Source: Campylorhamphus procurvoides (Eukaryota; Chordata; Aves; Passeriformes; Dendrocolaptidae). From it: 64,000 bases of DNA. Positions 24,901 through 37,748 of the stretch are shown in pieces (within the stretch, counting starts at the first letter, position 1; each line of letters starts with the position of its first letter). The notes under the pieces were generated by a model that saw only the letters and a program-made list of their open reading frames with translations, was not told the DNA's origin and made no database searches. A program made the translations under genes and the position numbers. The stretch lies in assembly GCA_013396655.1 (NCBI GenBank), contig WBMV01007704.1:626153-690152 (forward strand). Direction: 5' to 3'.

Positions 24901-27816
24901 TTCCTAGACGTCATCATAAAGGAAGTTGTTCCTCATAACTGTTCCAAATCTGTTACATATCAAATTTCCTGTGCATGGCTGCCACTCTGCAATGCTTTCC
25001 AAACTGTATTTCACAAATGCTCCGTGTGTCTTGAAACATCACGACACTCACTTTCCAGCTCCAGATTTGGCATCGTTCTCAAAACACAGGAGGTCAAGCA
25101 TTGGATTTGTGAGTTAGTATAACACATCCTGCCTACCTTGAATTACAAAAAATACACAAGCTGGATGAGTGATTTATGAATTTATAATTACAGATGGGAC
25201 TGTTCTATTTCAGTTCAGCCTGGTGAAGATGAGAACAGCTGAAATCTGCTTATTTCAGTGATAGGAAATTCAAGAAGGAGGTTATTGCCCTCTTTGTTTT
25301 GGAAAATGTGGGTTGTGGTTTGTATGTCATCCTGGAAATAACAATAGAATCTGAGACTCTACTCGCGCTCATGTAATTTCAGATTGCCTGATTGACCAAT
25401 AAATATCATGCCAGGCCTTTTGGGTCTTCATTTATTCCCCTTGAAAATAAATTGTTAAAATAAGGCTCTCTTTTTATGGCACTTGACATTTGAAGCCAAG
25501 TGCTCGTTGTCAGAGCACGTGTTGTTATCAAATTAATGTCTTCATTGTCATAAAAGAAAGTTGCAGAGTCACAGGAAAGTAGAGAAATTGTGACAATTGG
25601 ACAAGCAGAAGTCAACATACCTGATGTCTCTCTCTGTGGTTTCTCATTGCCAGATGCTCTTTATGTTGAGATTTGAAGCATGTGTCTGAAAACAGCTATT
25701 TTTAATTAAATATTTTTATTAATCCCTAGTCTTGAGACACAAGAGTCACTTGTCTCCTTTGAGCCCCAGCCTGATTTTTTTCCTGTCACTTTGTGCCTGA
25801 CAATGGCTTTTGCTATTCCTTGGCCTGACTTTCCTGGGCCTTAAATTTCCTTCGCTCAAAAGTCCTTTAAGACAAACACATTTGTCAAGCATTTCCACGT
25901 AACCTTTCCTTTCACCTAGCAAATCATTCCAGTTTTCACACAGCCCTGCTCTAGGGCTCATTCTGTCATGCCATCATTGAACAACATATGTTTTTAAAGC
26001 AGCTTTCTGGATTGACAAGTTCACATGCAATTAATTCAAATCACTGAGACATGAGCATGCAGTAACCTGAGGCACATCCCATCCAAGGCAGAAACTGTAA
26101 TCACATGCTCTGTGTGAGTGTTGGAAGAATGTCACACGGGGGCATGGCTGCAACAGCAAGAAATGTGTGTGGGATGGTAAAAGGAATGGTGAAAAAACAC
26201 AAGTCCTTGACATATGTATTTGTATTATTATTATTTTTGTTTTAGCTGTTTGGAACATGATAATTCCACTGCTTTGCTCTCCATCTGAAGGTCTTAGAAA
26301 ATAATAGTTTAAGTTATTCCAGGCTGGTGTTCATTAAGCAACCTTTCAAAACCTAAATATTTTAAAGCCCAGTCTGGTTTGGTCAGGAAAAATTAAGCAA
26401 AGCAAAATATGGGTTAGCACAGGAAAAAATCCAGCAGCAATGGGATCTACCCCAGGCCCTTGGGAAGTCATTAAACAGGAGGGCTGACACCCACCCCCCG
26501 CCCCCGAATTAAAATGGTGCAATCAAAGCACTTGTTTTTGCACTGTAGAGATCACATTATTTTAATGCGAGTTATCTAGTCAGAATACACGCAGGTATTC
26601 AGTGTTTAAATTCTATGTTTAAATTCTGCAGCATTTGAAGGTGCACTCAGAAGCTGCTCCTCATGTTCTAGAGTGATTGGCTGCAGGAATGGAGAAGAAT
26701 TAAGAAGGAAAGCCATACTGAAGCCTCTGAAATCTTGCCCTCCTTTAGCTCTTACCAGTGAAAAATTTTTTTCATTCTATCCCTCCTACTGTACTTCTAA
26801 TTAATCTTTCAGCATGTCCCTGAGAAGATCCTCCTTTACACCTTCCACCTTAGTGGGGCTGCCACTGGCTTTGCTCTTGAGACTTATTACCAATTTTCAC
26901 TTGGTCTTAATTTTCACATAACTTAGAAAAACCTAAAAATATCGAGGCATCTGAAAGTGGGATCAGGAACCTATGACTGATGCTGGCCCTGTATTTCTCC
27001 AGTTGCACACTGAATGATCAATATTTTAGTATTGCCTTTCCTTTTCAGCTTTGATAACAAGCCCCCTGTCAGAGGCAAGATTCTGGGCCTGTGTGGCACA
27101 ACAAGCTGAGGTAGGAGAGTGACTTCAAATCTCTATAGACTCCTCTAAAGGTGGATTGTAGCCCAGGGCTCAGCACAGAAAGTGCAGAAAATGCCTTTCC
27201 CCAAGAAGCTGTCAAGGAAAACTCTCCCTAATGTGACCTGTGAGACTGGATGTACTCCAGCACAGGGGAGACCTTTGAATCTAAAATGTATATAAACACA
27301 AGTACACAAATCCAGTAGCAATACAGAGCTTAAAAAATGTCAGGACATTGTCTTTACAATAATAGTTTGGGAGCAGGACAGTTTCTCATGGCTGCTCTGC
27401 CTAAAATGGGAAGCAACAGCAGCACTTGGAAGGAGCCCCACGACTTGCTGGAGCCTTGGTTTGTGTGATGGAGCACCACAGAGGCTGACACCCATGGGGC
27501 TAAGTAAATCTGCCTCTTTATGCATCCCATCTGATAGAGCCTGCTTGAAAATCCATTTAATTTTCAGGGTTGCAGATAAAGCCTCTTATTTATGACGGTG
27601 AAAACTCCTCTGGCACTATGGAGGAAGCACCATGGCATATGCCCTGAAAGGCATCGAGGTATCTCTCAGTGTCCCCAGAGGGATTAAGGACAAATATCTG
27701 CCAAGTCTGATGCCCTGAGAAATCCAGCTGGGCTTGTACCTTCGTTTCCAGTGTGCCCACAAAGAAAATATGCAGCTGCTTTAAGCAATACATTTACTCA
27801 GTACCAAATAGGATGC
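21983..27816. other. About 5.8 kb non-coding DNA
   Basis: Only short chance frames are present, including a 133-codon minus-strand frame at 22239-22640 with low-information composition. A 12-bp unit TGTTTAAATTCT is duplicated at 26603-26627. A C-rich run (CCACCCCCCGCCCCCG) lies near 26492. No gene, RNA or named transposon is supported. Confidence 0.5.
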
Positions 27817-27857
27817 AAAAAAAAAAAAAAGGAAAAAAAAAACAAACAAAAAACCCA
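27817..27857. repeat. A-rich tract
   Basis: Runs of 14 and 10 A are separated by GG and then CAAACAAAAAACCC. It could be the tail of an old plus-strand retrocopy, but I could not identify an inserted gene sequence upstream. It is best treated as simple sequence. Confidence 0.85.
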
Positions 27858-30039
27858 CTTAGAACTAAGAAAAATGTCTATATTTTTAACTGACTTTATT
27901 AACTCACAGATCTCCTGTGCTTTAAAATGCATCACATACTTCCCATTTTAAAAATTATGTAGATAATGGTCGAATATCAGCACTAATTGTACCTTGTTAT
28001 GTTTGGCAAAACTCAAAAATTACTGAAAGAATGGCCAAGAAAAGCTGAGAAATCACTACCATAATTGATTTAATGATGTGATAAGGCATATATAAATCTC
28101 TGCTTGCAATTGGAAGACACCTCCACTGGTTTTGATTTGCTGCCAATAGTAATAACAGAAACAACAACTAAGGAAATACAAAAGCAATCAAGAATGTAAT
28201 TCATCTTCATGATCATTATCCTGAAATGAGACATCTTGAGAAATACAGAAGTACCAGGCTCGAGACAAAATGAAACTTGTACATTAATTTGAATATTACT
28301 GCATGGAGAAAAAGGAAGGGGAAAGGATTTTTCCATACGTGGTTATAAATTACATTATTTAAAATTGTTTGATTAAAATCATATAACAAAAAAATAAAAA
28401 TGGTGATGAAATTTGAGCACCAAAGACTAAAACTCAAGAACATTAATAGAAATTGATTTATTTATTTTCCCATCGCAGAGATGAATGACCCCTGTAATTT
28501 CAGCTGTACTTCTTGCCTGTTTTCAATGTCCTACACTGTTGTCAATGTAGTTTTGCCAAAAAAAAAACCAACCCAAATTAAAATCCCCAAGCCCCCAAAT
28601 TTTTAATTTTGCAGATGAGTTTTTCTAGCCTGGTTTTGTGGAGAGTGCCATTTGGATAGAATACTATTTGCATTTGTCATGCTCTTTAACTTATTTCCCA
28701 CAAAGCAGAAATAATAGCATCCCTGGAAATAATTTTGCAATATGCAATTTGCGATTTCTGCCCCATGAACAATCCCTTCTAATGTGTTTTTGTGCCTCTC
28801 CTTTTGCTGCTTTCCGCCCCAAGCCCCAGAATCTGGCCCTGCCACGGTGCCAGAAAAAGCAGTTATGACATTTTAACCTGTTTTCTAGTTTGTTGCCACT
28901 GTGATATTTCCCATTATTTTTACTCTGGTTTGTGCCTTGCTGGAGCACGATTTTTTTGTGCCCTGCTGTGGCACAAATGTACATGCACAGCTGCTGTCCC
29001 TCTCACAGGAACCGGCAGAAATTTGGGCTTCCACTTGTTGCCCCAGTGAGCTCACCTGCTACAGGTGCCTGATGCCTGTTACTGCAATATAATATCATAT
29101 TGGCTGTCTGGATGCTGGACCATTTGTCACCAGGCTTGTTCGGTAATACTTTTGAAGGTGTTTCCCAGGTCTTCTTTCCACGAGAACAGAATTAAAAACA
29201 CAGGCATCATTAAATCAAGTTATGCTTTGCTACAAAGTCTGAGCTGAGCCCAGAGTAAGGGCTTTTCAGGAGGGTTCCTTGTGTCTAACAAGGAGCAGAA
29301 GGGTGCCCACGACTAGATCAGTGCTCATGGAAAGCAGCTGGGCCATCAGGTCAAGTGTGACAGACACTTGCCAGGGAACTGAGGCCGTGACATCTCCTGG
29401 CCCAGAAGATTTTAAACCCCCAGGCCTGTGTGCTGCAGTCTGTGTATGAAATGTCAGGGCACGCTTTAAAGAACTGTGTGTGTGTCACCTATGGAAAAAA
29501 TACTGGTGAACTTCTGTGCTCACTTCTGGGTATGTTAAAAGAACGTTGAAGGTGTGTTTTTCAGAGCTGTTGGTTATTTGACTCACTCATCTAAAATTCC
29601 CATACTAAATATGTTTCTAGGAATTGCATCAAATAGTGGATATGTCTGCAAGGTTATTAAATATTAATATTGGGGAGAGGAAGACTGTTCTTTCTTCTTC
29701 CTCTTCTAAAGTCCTCTTTTGATTTACTGCTTTCTGTAGTCCCAAATGTAAATAGTGTCACAGCAAATAAGTGTTTAGTGTCTGTGAAGTTTATTCTATT
29801 GGTCTATTTAGGTTCTTAAGTCTGAGTTATAATGCATATAAATTAGTGGCCAGTGAGTGTTGTTTAATCATCTGGAAGCCTTGTCATTGACAAAGTGACC
29901 TGTTCTGGCTTTCTTGCCAGGAAGAATTGAAGTTGTTATGCTAAAGTCTGGACAATTCGATGTAAATATTTACCCACTCAATAAAGAGGTGCTAAAACTA
30001 ATTCAGCCCCAGGATGTTAACTCCTGGAGATCACACAAG
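27858..30039. other. AT-rich non-coding DNA
   Basis: No supported gene, RNA or interspersed repeat. Frames up to about 97 codons on both strands overlap one another near 28600-29050, which indicates chance openness rather than coding. Confidence 0.5.
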
Positions 30040-31675
30040 TCCCCATAGGAAGCCAACTTCACGTTGCACAGGGAAACTTCAGACCTCTCTGGAGTAAATG
30101 AACAGTTGCTCTAACAAGGTGATGATAAGGAGAAGTTTGGACTTGACCATAAACCTGCCTGAGAAAAATGATATACACACAAAGGGGGATCCAGCCCTCT
30201 GATTGTGCTCCCATATGGTGCCCGTCATTGCGGGCTGTCTGCCAGGGTGGATTTTTTTTGTTCTGAGTCAAGGCCAATGCAAAGTCATAGATCTTGATGC
30301 CCACAGCATCTGGTTCCATGTGAGATGCTTCTGCCTGGAGCTCCAGGTGTGTCCTGTAGGCCTTCTAGCACACAAATGTCATAAGCTAGGCTGGGGTGGC
30401 TCACATGAATATGTGAGCAGCTGGACCAAGTCCTCCTCCTCAGTAAGTCAGAACGAGCAACCTCTGCCCAAGGGCTGGAGTTTTGGTCACAGCTTCTGTC
30501 AAAATCAAGGTAGCACACAGATGGTGAGTTTTGTTTTAGCAGTTTGTTTCTGCATTCCTCCCCCTGAGGGACAAGCTGGCACAGCTTGATGGGATGAGTG
30601 ATTTTCAGTGTCCTCTTTTTCCTCTGACACATTGTTAGGGTTTGATGCTCAGGCTGGTACCAGATTCCTTGGCTTCACATTGCTGCCAGAGAACTCCAAC
30701 CATTCTCCTCTGGATGTCCATCACTTGTGATGGCAAGATCTGTCCAAGAATTTGGACCAAGATCTGTCCCAGAATTTCAGTGCTTGAGCAACAAACTTTT
30801 GGATAGGAAAGGACTTCATGGCCTATGGACAGTAGGACATCTATTTCTGGGATCCTCACCCATTCTCTCCTGACCCAGGAGGGATGCAGATCTGCCCTAC
30901 AAAGCTGCCTAAGGCTGGTTCTCGGGCTCTGTAGAACAGCACAGAGCTGTCAAGCACTTGCAGACCCACAGGGCTGGAGCTGGAGAAGGTTCTTTGAACT
31001 TCCACACCACGTGTTTGACTCCTAGGGCCACCATCTGCACTGTCAGGGTCATCTGTGTCCCCAGGGGAGGGGACAGCTGCTGCATTTGGTTTGCATCTGC
31101 TTTTTGGCCCCTCTGATCTGTGGAGTGAACTCCACAGAGATGTGGCTATTGAACATGGCCCAAAGTGGTTTCCTGTCAAACACAGTGTGAAGGATTCCTG
31201 CTTGCTCCACATGGTTGCTTCTCTGCCACCTCCATGTGCCACCTGCCACTCCTGAGCACCACGTGGAGAACAAGAGGACCACTGGACTTCCAAGGGCTGG
31301 AGTTTCTGAAGAGACATGGCAGGAAAATCAGTGCATCTCACATGGTATTGTCTTCCTCAGTGCCCCACAGTGTTTGGGGGTCCAGGCTGAGTGTGGGGGT
31401 GCCCTCAGAAAGGCTGCAGAGCCCCACAGGAACAGTATGGTCATGGTTCATTCCTATGGGGACTCTCATGTTCCACAGGCAAAACAGACCACAGGGAAAG
31501 GCTTCCATGTCCTCAGCTGGGACAGCATAGAGGACAGTGGAGAGGGGACCCTTAATGCCATTAACCAGAGAGCTGCCAGTGGTGCCAACCCTCTCGGAGA
31601 GGACAGCAAGGCAGCAGTGCCTGTGTCAGCTACTCTGGGGAGTCAGGAGTGCTGCTGTCTGTGCTGCTCCTGCAT
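30040..31675. other. GC-elevated patch of unknown origin
   Basis: About 1.6 kb is visibly richer in G and C than the flanks, with many overlapping frames of 100-160 codons on both strands (for example 31215-31685 plus, 30856-31341 minus). The translations are low in recognisable motifs. Reverse transcriptase, integrase, protease and zinc-finger signatures are all absent. The right edge abuts a CR1 fragment. It could be an unrecognised LTR or other interspersed repeat, or an old exon cluster. I cannot decide from the sequence. Confidence 0.4.
30734..30777. repeat. 20-bp tandem duplication, period 24
   Basis: CAAGATCTGTCC(A/C)AGAATTT appears at 30734-30753 and 30758-30777 with a single mismatch, inside the GC-elevated patch. 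Confidence 0.88.
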
Positions 31676-31850
31676 GGGACCATGACACCCCTGCTCACAA
31701 CAAGGTCAGGCTGTGAGATCACACCTGGTTACTCAGGGCTTTATCCAGCTGGGTTTTGAAAATCTCTTCAGGCAACAGGATTCTCTTCATTTCCACCCAT
31801 TGTCCTCCACCTTAGACAGATTGAAGCCAGTGTGGGTACATCTGCCTGTG
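31676..31850 (-). mobile_element. CR1 LINE 3'-end fragment, antisense, internally deleted
   Basis: The minus strand reads like the 3' end of avian CR1: CTGGATAAAGCCCTGAGTAAC, then a TGTTGTGAGCAGG stretch matching the conserved tail region. On the plus strand the block CAGGGCTTTATCCAGCTGGG followed by TTTTGAAAATCTC matches the usual antisense CR1 reading. After that, part of the expected sequence is missing and a CCCATTGTCCTCC stretch resumes the match. The element is 5'-truncated, deleted internally and clearly old. It carries no coding capacity. Confidence 0.75.
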
Positions 31851-31901
31851 CTGAATTAACAACTCCCTTTAGAAGCTCAGGCCTGTCCTCAAAGCTCTCT
31901 C

Positions 31902-31917
31902 TTTTTTTTTTTTTTTT
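31902..31917. repeat. T16 homopolymer
   Basis: Sixteen consecutive T residues lie about 50 bases to the right of the CR1 fragment. It is simple sequence, and length errors are likely. Confidence 0.9.
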
Positions 31918-34900
31918 CTATTTTCAATAAAGAAACTGGGGAACAGAGAAATTCACTTTGTCTCCACTGAATTGCAAAATTTTTGTCTATTTGTTGCCTG
32001 ATGCAAACACTGTCAAGATTATAAAGGAAAGCATATTTTCTCTTCACTTTCAGGAAAAAAATGTAGCAAGAATTAGAGCAGATCTGTGAGCTTAAGTTGA
32101 TTTCAACTTCTTCCAAGACAGGAATATCCATGTTTCCAATTTCATCTTCCTAAACCAGTGATATTTGCAGAGGATTATAGCACACCCTTTCCTGGGATTT
32201 TTTGCTAGAAGCCAGTAGTAACTTGAAAAAGAAATGACCTGACAATGACTATGTATATACATATTTGGAATGCCAGAAACTGCTTTGCATATATTTAATA
32301 ACACTCAGAAAACAAGGTTACTGGCTCCATATACCCAAGAGCTGCCACTTGCTGATCACACAAAGAAGTGACTGTTTGAATTCCAGATAAATACAGCAAC
32401 AAATGACAATAAAGGGGCAGGGACGGATTTTTAGCCTCTGCTGGGAAAATACCCCAGTGCTATTCTTGATTTGGTTTATGTCTGTCCTAAAGTGGAAGTA
32501 GAAGATGAAGAATGCACTCAATAGAAATTTGGTTTTAGAGTTTAATTTTTCTCCATCATTCTTCGCGACATAAAATATGCCTTTACAAGACATCAAAATC
32601 ATAAATTGACATAACCAGACACAAGTTAATTTAGATCTTGGGGAATCTGGCTCCACATGTCTCAGATCAGAACTTCTGAGCTCCTCTTTCCCCTTTGTCC
32701 CTTGCTGTTATCTCCCTTGCTGTCTCAGAAGGGAAACCAAAGGCTCCGACCACCCACGGTGCATCCTCAGCAGCTGTAAAATGTGGGTGCCAGGAGCCAA
32801 AATGCTTCTCCTCCATCAGTGGCATCTCTTGTGGCTGGGCTTTTGGTTGGCAAACCAAAGGAAACAGGTCTGAGGGCAGCCAGGAAATCTCTTTGGAGAT
32901 GCACAGGGAAAACATCCTTGTGATGTTTCCCTCAGTCTTGGTGTTTCTCTCAGGGATTTTTTGCCCTGTTGTATGTACAAAGAGAGAATCTTACTGGGGG
33001 TGGGTGTGTTATTGGGGGGGTTGTTCTCTGTTCAAGGCCCAAATGACTTAGATTGAGCATTCTAAGCACTTTATGGGAAAATAGCCATGGCCCACCTTGG
33101 CTTTTATGGGAGAAGAGGAATGTGAATTAAAAAATAAAATTCACAAAACTTTGTGGGTGGCCTTCTCTGCTATGCAGAGTATCTTTGTGTACACTCATGT
33201 CTGCCATGACTTTGAGAAAAAGCGCTTTACTTGTGTAGCAACAAACTCATAAGTCAGAGTGTTTACGTTCCTAAGTACTATATCATATTTCCAGACAAAG
33301 TTAACGAAACAAATGAAGCAAAACTCCACACAGGCTCCTGCATTCACAGAAAACTTTGCAAAACTCTTGCAGCTCCTGGTTCTGGTGGGAGTTAAGTGTG
33401 CTGAGCTTTATTTTCCATTTGCTAAAAATCATAAGCTGACTGGCCTAGCCTTGACTTTTATATCCCAAGGAATGGAGGATCAGGTTAAAACATTCTGTAA
33501 AACTACATCCCACTTCTTTCAATTGCTCAAAAGCTGCAGTTTTCAAAGTGACCTAAAGGGTCCTGACATGTGTTTAAAGTTACCCAAATGATTGATGACA
33601 GGGTACTTTGAACACACCTTTTCCTGACTTGGGTCATGAAGCAAATGAATAACTAAATTCATTCAATAAGAGAGCTCTAAAAGCATAAATATATAAGTGT
33701 TTCCCATGCTCGATTATTGATGTGGTGCTCTCCAAAGAGATATTAGGTCTTAAGAGACATCTAATTGTAGCCAGTGAAATGTGTACAGCAGAGCTCCTCC
33801 CCAGTAAAGGGGGATGCACTTCCTCACTCATTTTATATTTCTGATAGTTTTGGAACATAAGAAAAACAATGAATTATCCAGATCTGCATCTAAAGAAAAA
33901 GGTTTTCATGAACAGCAAGTGGATCTTGACTTTCAGACTGGTTTTGCCTACCCATTTAATGCAGCATTAAACTGGTTGCATATTCACTTTATGAGGCAAG
34001 GCAGCAACAAAAATATTTCGGCATATAAATGAGCAGATGGTTTTCAGGAGCTACTTCCACATTTACCTAATCATCCTTCTGCAGCAAAGCCTTTCTTCAG
34101 GATGGGGCCTCAGGAAGTTGCTCACTCAGGAAGTCCTACTGACTGTAATGGGATATGGACAACCAACCCCAGAGAGTAAAGGAGTTCAGTAACTGGCCTT
34201 CCATTACCAACTTCTTCAGTTCATTTCAGAGTTTCACACTCATGCAAATTTTCTACAGTAAAGCAAATTTCAAGATTAAAACTCTATGTAAATTAATGTA
34301 AATTATGTTAATTTATGCAATAAATGGTGTATATACACTATGAAAAAATATGCTATGCTATTCTCATAAATCATATTTTAGATAAAATGAAAATTTTATA
34401 TTTGGATATTAAAAGATGGATTTTCAATGGTATCTTAGCCAGCTTTCTGTGGGTATTTTATTTTTTATATATATTCATGACATAATTTACTAAACAAGAG
34501 TTGAACTTTGCCACATTGCCAGTCTTTCTCCAACTTCTCCAATTTTTTTTCTTATAAAAAATTACAACACTGCTGAAAATTTACTGAAAACACTGACCAA
34601 TATATGACTGGAATATCATACTCCTCCAAATTCACCCTCCATCTAACTAAAAAAGAAACAATTGGATTCTAAACTATGCATAGTTTTACAGGCTTACACT
34701 TAGCATCCATTTTTAGAAATACAGAACAATTCCCGCAGCTTTTTAAATAGCTGAGGCCTAATATGCCATAAAACCATACTGTAAATATCTCTTGCTGCAA
34801 TGGTGTCTGTGTCACCACAAAGAGTTGCTAGGATATTATCTGTGTCAGGAAGTTTGTTGTGCCTTCATAAAGGAAAACCCACAGTCATTTTGATACATTA

Positions 34901-36659
34901 TGCAAATAATATCCTGTTTTCTCAACAGATTCCTTTGGGAGCAACCAAAGCCCTGCCAGCCCGCGAGTAGTTCGTGCGAGCTGATGGGCTCTGCTCTTGG
35001 CATCCCTGCAAGAAACATTTCCCTTTCTCCTGCAACAATTCCAGGGGTAAAGAAATCTGTGCCTAGCTGAATTTAGTTCTGGTCATATTGCAAACACACC
35101 TATAGGAAGCATTTTCTGACTCAAACAGCGAAAGTGTTTGAAATGTTATTAACAAATCGCATTTGCCATCAAAATAATATTTAGAAAAGGCACTTGAGCT
35201 GACCTCTCTGCTCCCCTGAGGGCTCTTTATGATGTGTTTAACAGGGATGGTTGCACACTGTAAAGTGATGGATTTAATGACTGCAAAAGAGAGAAATGGC
35301 TGCAAAACTCTTCTACTCCTGTGTCTATGACATCTTCAGAGAACCTGTGAGAGAATTCAACATTATTAGAGTACTTATAACAAAAAGAGGAGGTTGTTTT
35401 CCCTTTCAGTCCCATAATTTCGTCTCGGGTTGTGTTTGAAATTCCCAGGGTAGGGTTTTGTTTCTGTACCTGCAGCAAATCACTTCAGTCTAGTTTAACC
35501 CCAGGCAAGCCACAAATTTACCATGCTGTGTTTGAGCACTGAACAGTGACAACCAAAAAGTGGATTTTATACAAACAGAAAATTATGGCCTCAGAACCCC
35601 AGTAGGCCACCACAGAAAGTAAAAAAAAACCCAAACAAATCAACATTAGTGGCGAAATGTTCACCTGGAAATACCATCAGTATTGAAAGACTTAAAATAT
35701 CCGTAGACATGTTCACATGTATATGAAAGATAAAAAGTCATTTTGGACTTTGCTACTTATTTAGGCATTACTCTATTTCCTCACTCGTTTCTGCTCATTA
35801 TTTCATTTGAACATGGACTGAATGAAAGTTCAGGTCTCCAAATTACAGTTATTGTTCCTTGCCACAGAAAAGAGTCATGTCAGCCCTGGATTAAATGTAT
35901 ATGACATAAACTGTGGCCCAAAATTTAACCAAATGTTCTTAAATTTTGTGGAGCTTTCTTGTGTGAATTGTCTGCATGTCTGTGCATTGCTTGGTGGTGG
36001 CCAGAAGGAAAGGCTCTGAGCTGCACAAGAACATTTAGTGTACTGCTCCTGACCCAGATGGGTGAGGAAGTGTCAGCATGATGGGAAGGCCTCATGGGAT
36101 CTGCAGTGTGAATTCCGGGGAAAAGTTATTCAAACAAGTATGAAGTGAATTATGCAAAATCTATTTCAGTTGGACTCATTGCTAATTTGTTTGGGGTGTT
36201 TTTTGATGACCATTGAAAAACTGAAAGGAGGAAAGGCAGTATTTTTCTGAGATAATCAAAATGGAACCTACAATAAAGATGGTTTTATCCAGCACTGGAT
36301 TTAAGGTTGAACAATACTGGACTCATTATATTTATTCTTTAGACAAGGGGAATTATGAAGAAAAATTAGACATCTTCATAGGACTTATGCAACAGTAATC
36401 TAGGGGAAAAAATCATTACCCTACATCAATATATATGTCCTAAATCGTTCCAGGTGTAGAAAATTATTCCCCTGTAATATGTTGATAGTACAAGGCTGAT
36501 GTTGATTGGTGAATCAGAATTATTTGGGTTTTGAAGCCACTGTACAGGACCTGCTTCAGTGAGGAAAGGAGAATGTTGGGAAAGGGGTTCTGGCCATTCT
36601 GCAAAAATCCCAGTTTCCCTTGGCTTTAATAAAATCAGCACCAGGCTTGAGGGTGTTTT
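31918..36659. other. About 4.7 kb AT-rich non-coding DNA
   Basis: No supported gene. An AT-rich internally repetitive stretch (ATGTAAATTA-like units) occurs at 34283-34325. Frames of about 110-118 codons at 32318-32656 (minus) and 32695-33051 (plus) show no domain and lie in different strands and frames, so I treat them as chance. Confidence 0.5.
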
Positions 36660-36930
36660 GCAGCTGGATCAAGTAGGATGAAGTTTGTGCCAAGATGTGC
36701 TGTGGGTGCATCAAGTAGCCACAAGAGCAGCTTCCCCCTTAACTCATGGTCATTGTCCCTGGGCACTTCCATCTGTTCATCCTGTTCCTTCCTTGCCCTC
36801 CCAGTTCCCAGCTGCAGGGAGGAGCAATGCCTTCAGCCCCTCTGTGCTCCTGGGGTGCTGCTCCACAGCACAGCCATGGCCCTTCTGTGCCAGGAGAGTT
36901 GCCCTTGAAGAGCCAAGGTAAGGATGAAAA
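36660..36930 (+). other. GC-rich patch ending in a splice-donor-like site
   Basis: Several overlapping plus-strand frames are open between about 36678 and 36921, with proline-, serine- and cysteine-rich products. A GAGCCAAG|GTAAGG sequence gives a plausible donor with its junction at 36917/36918. There is no matching strong acceptor close by on the left, and the peptides resemble no family. It may be a non-coding exon or an old repeat. Confidence 0.2.
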
Positions 36931-37732
36931 AGAGGATAATTATTATTTCATCAAAGGAAAACCACTACAGAGGAATGTTTGGGCTGGGAACTTGTGAAGT
37001 GGCAGGAGCTGGCCTGACCAAGGCAGGAGCACTCAGACATGTCCCAGTGCAGGGAGGAGGGCTTTGACTCAAAGTACTGGTTCAGCCCACAGAAAGCTTT
37101 GAAAAGCCACACTTCACTGGCTTTTCACTTTTTCAAAGACAAGCTTTTCCCTCAAATTTGCATTATTCTGTTACAGCCCGTGTTATAGGAGCTGTTCTGA
37201 AACACATTTCCAACACTTACAGATAATGACGATTAAATACTATTCACACTGTCACAGAGCTTAGAGACAGACCCAGTTAGAGAAAAAGGTTTAGAGAAAT
37301 GCTGATGACTTAGGGCAAATATTTTATAGATAAAAGAACATTGGAACAGAAAGATAAACTAGGAATATTCTTTATCAAAACTGAATTTGTTTTAACTACT
37401 TCAAGAATGAGTGACATATTACATGCATGTATTTAGTATTTATATCACTGATGTCTTTATTAAAAAAGGTAAGTATGAAATATTTATTTGAAAATATGCA
37501 TATGAATAAGGATGAACCTGTGATGTACTCAAAAAGATGTTATTATTTTTCTTTTATTCAGCTGTCTAAAATAGTAGTGGGGTGGTAGCAGAGTTGGATA
37601 AAACATACTGTAGTTTTTAAACAGAAGATTGTATCATAGACAGGGAAATCAAGTATAAAAACAGATATTGTACTATAATTCAGATGAAGAAACAGTCCAC
37701 TTTTGTAAAGGAGTACGAATAGTACATGTGAC
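36931..37732. other. AT-rich non-coding DNA, nothing distinctive
   Basis: No gene, repeat family or RNA is visible between the GC-rich patch and the perfect palindrome at 37733. Confidence 0.5.
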
Positions 37733-37748
37733 AACAGTGTACACTGTT
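37733..37748. repeat. Perfect 16-bp palindrome
   Basis: AACAGTGTACACTGTT is identical to its reverse complement. The bases immediately outside do not pair. It could be a binding site for a dimeric DNA-binding protein or simply chance. It does not match the usual steroid-receptor spacing of two half sites separated by three bases. Confidence 0.8.

Noticed and set aside
27817..27857. Poly(A) tail of a processed pseudogene
   Set aside because: Sequence to the left does not resemble any gene I know and no target-site duplication is apparent. Left as an A-rich tract.
30040..31675. Endogenous retrovirus in the GC-elevated patch
   Set aside because: A TGTTAGGGTTTG sequence near 30634 resembles an LTR start, but I found no matching second LTR, primer-binding site or pol/gag motif, so I do not call it.
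31215..31685. 156-codon plus-strand frame in the GC-elevated patch
   Set aside because: Overlaps equally long frames on the other strand and ends inside the CR1 fragment. Composition explains the openness.
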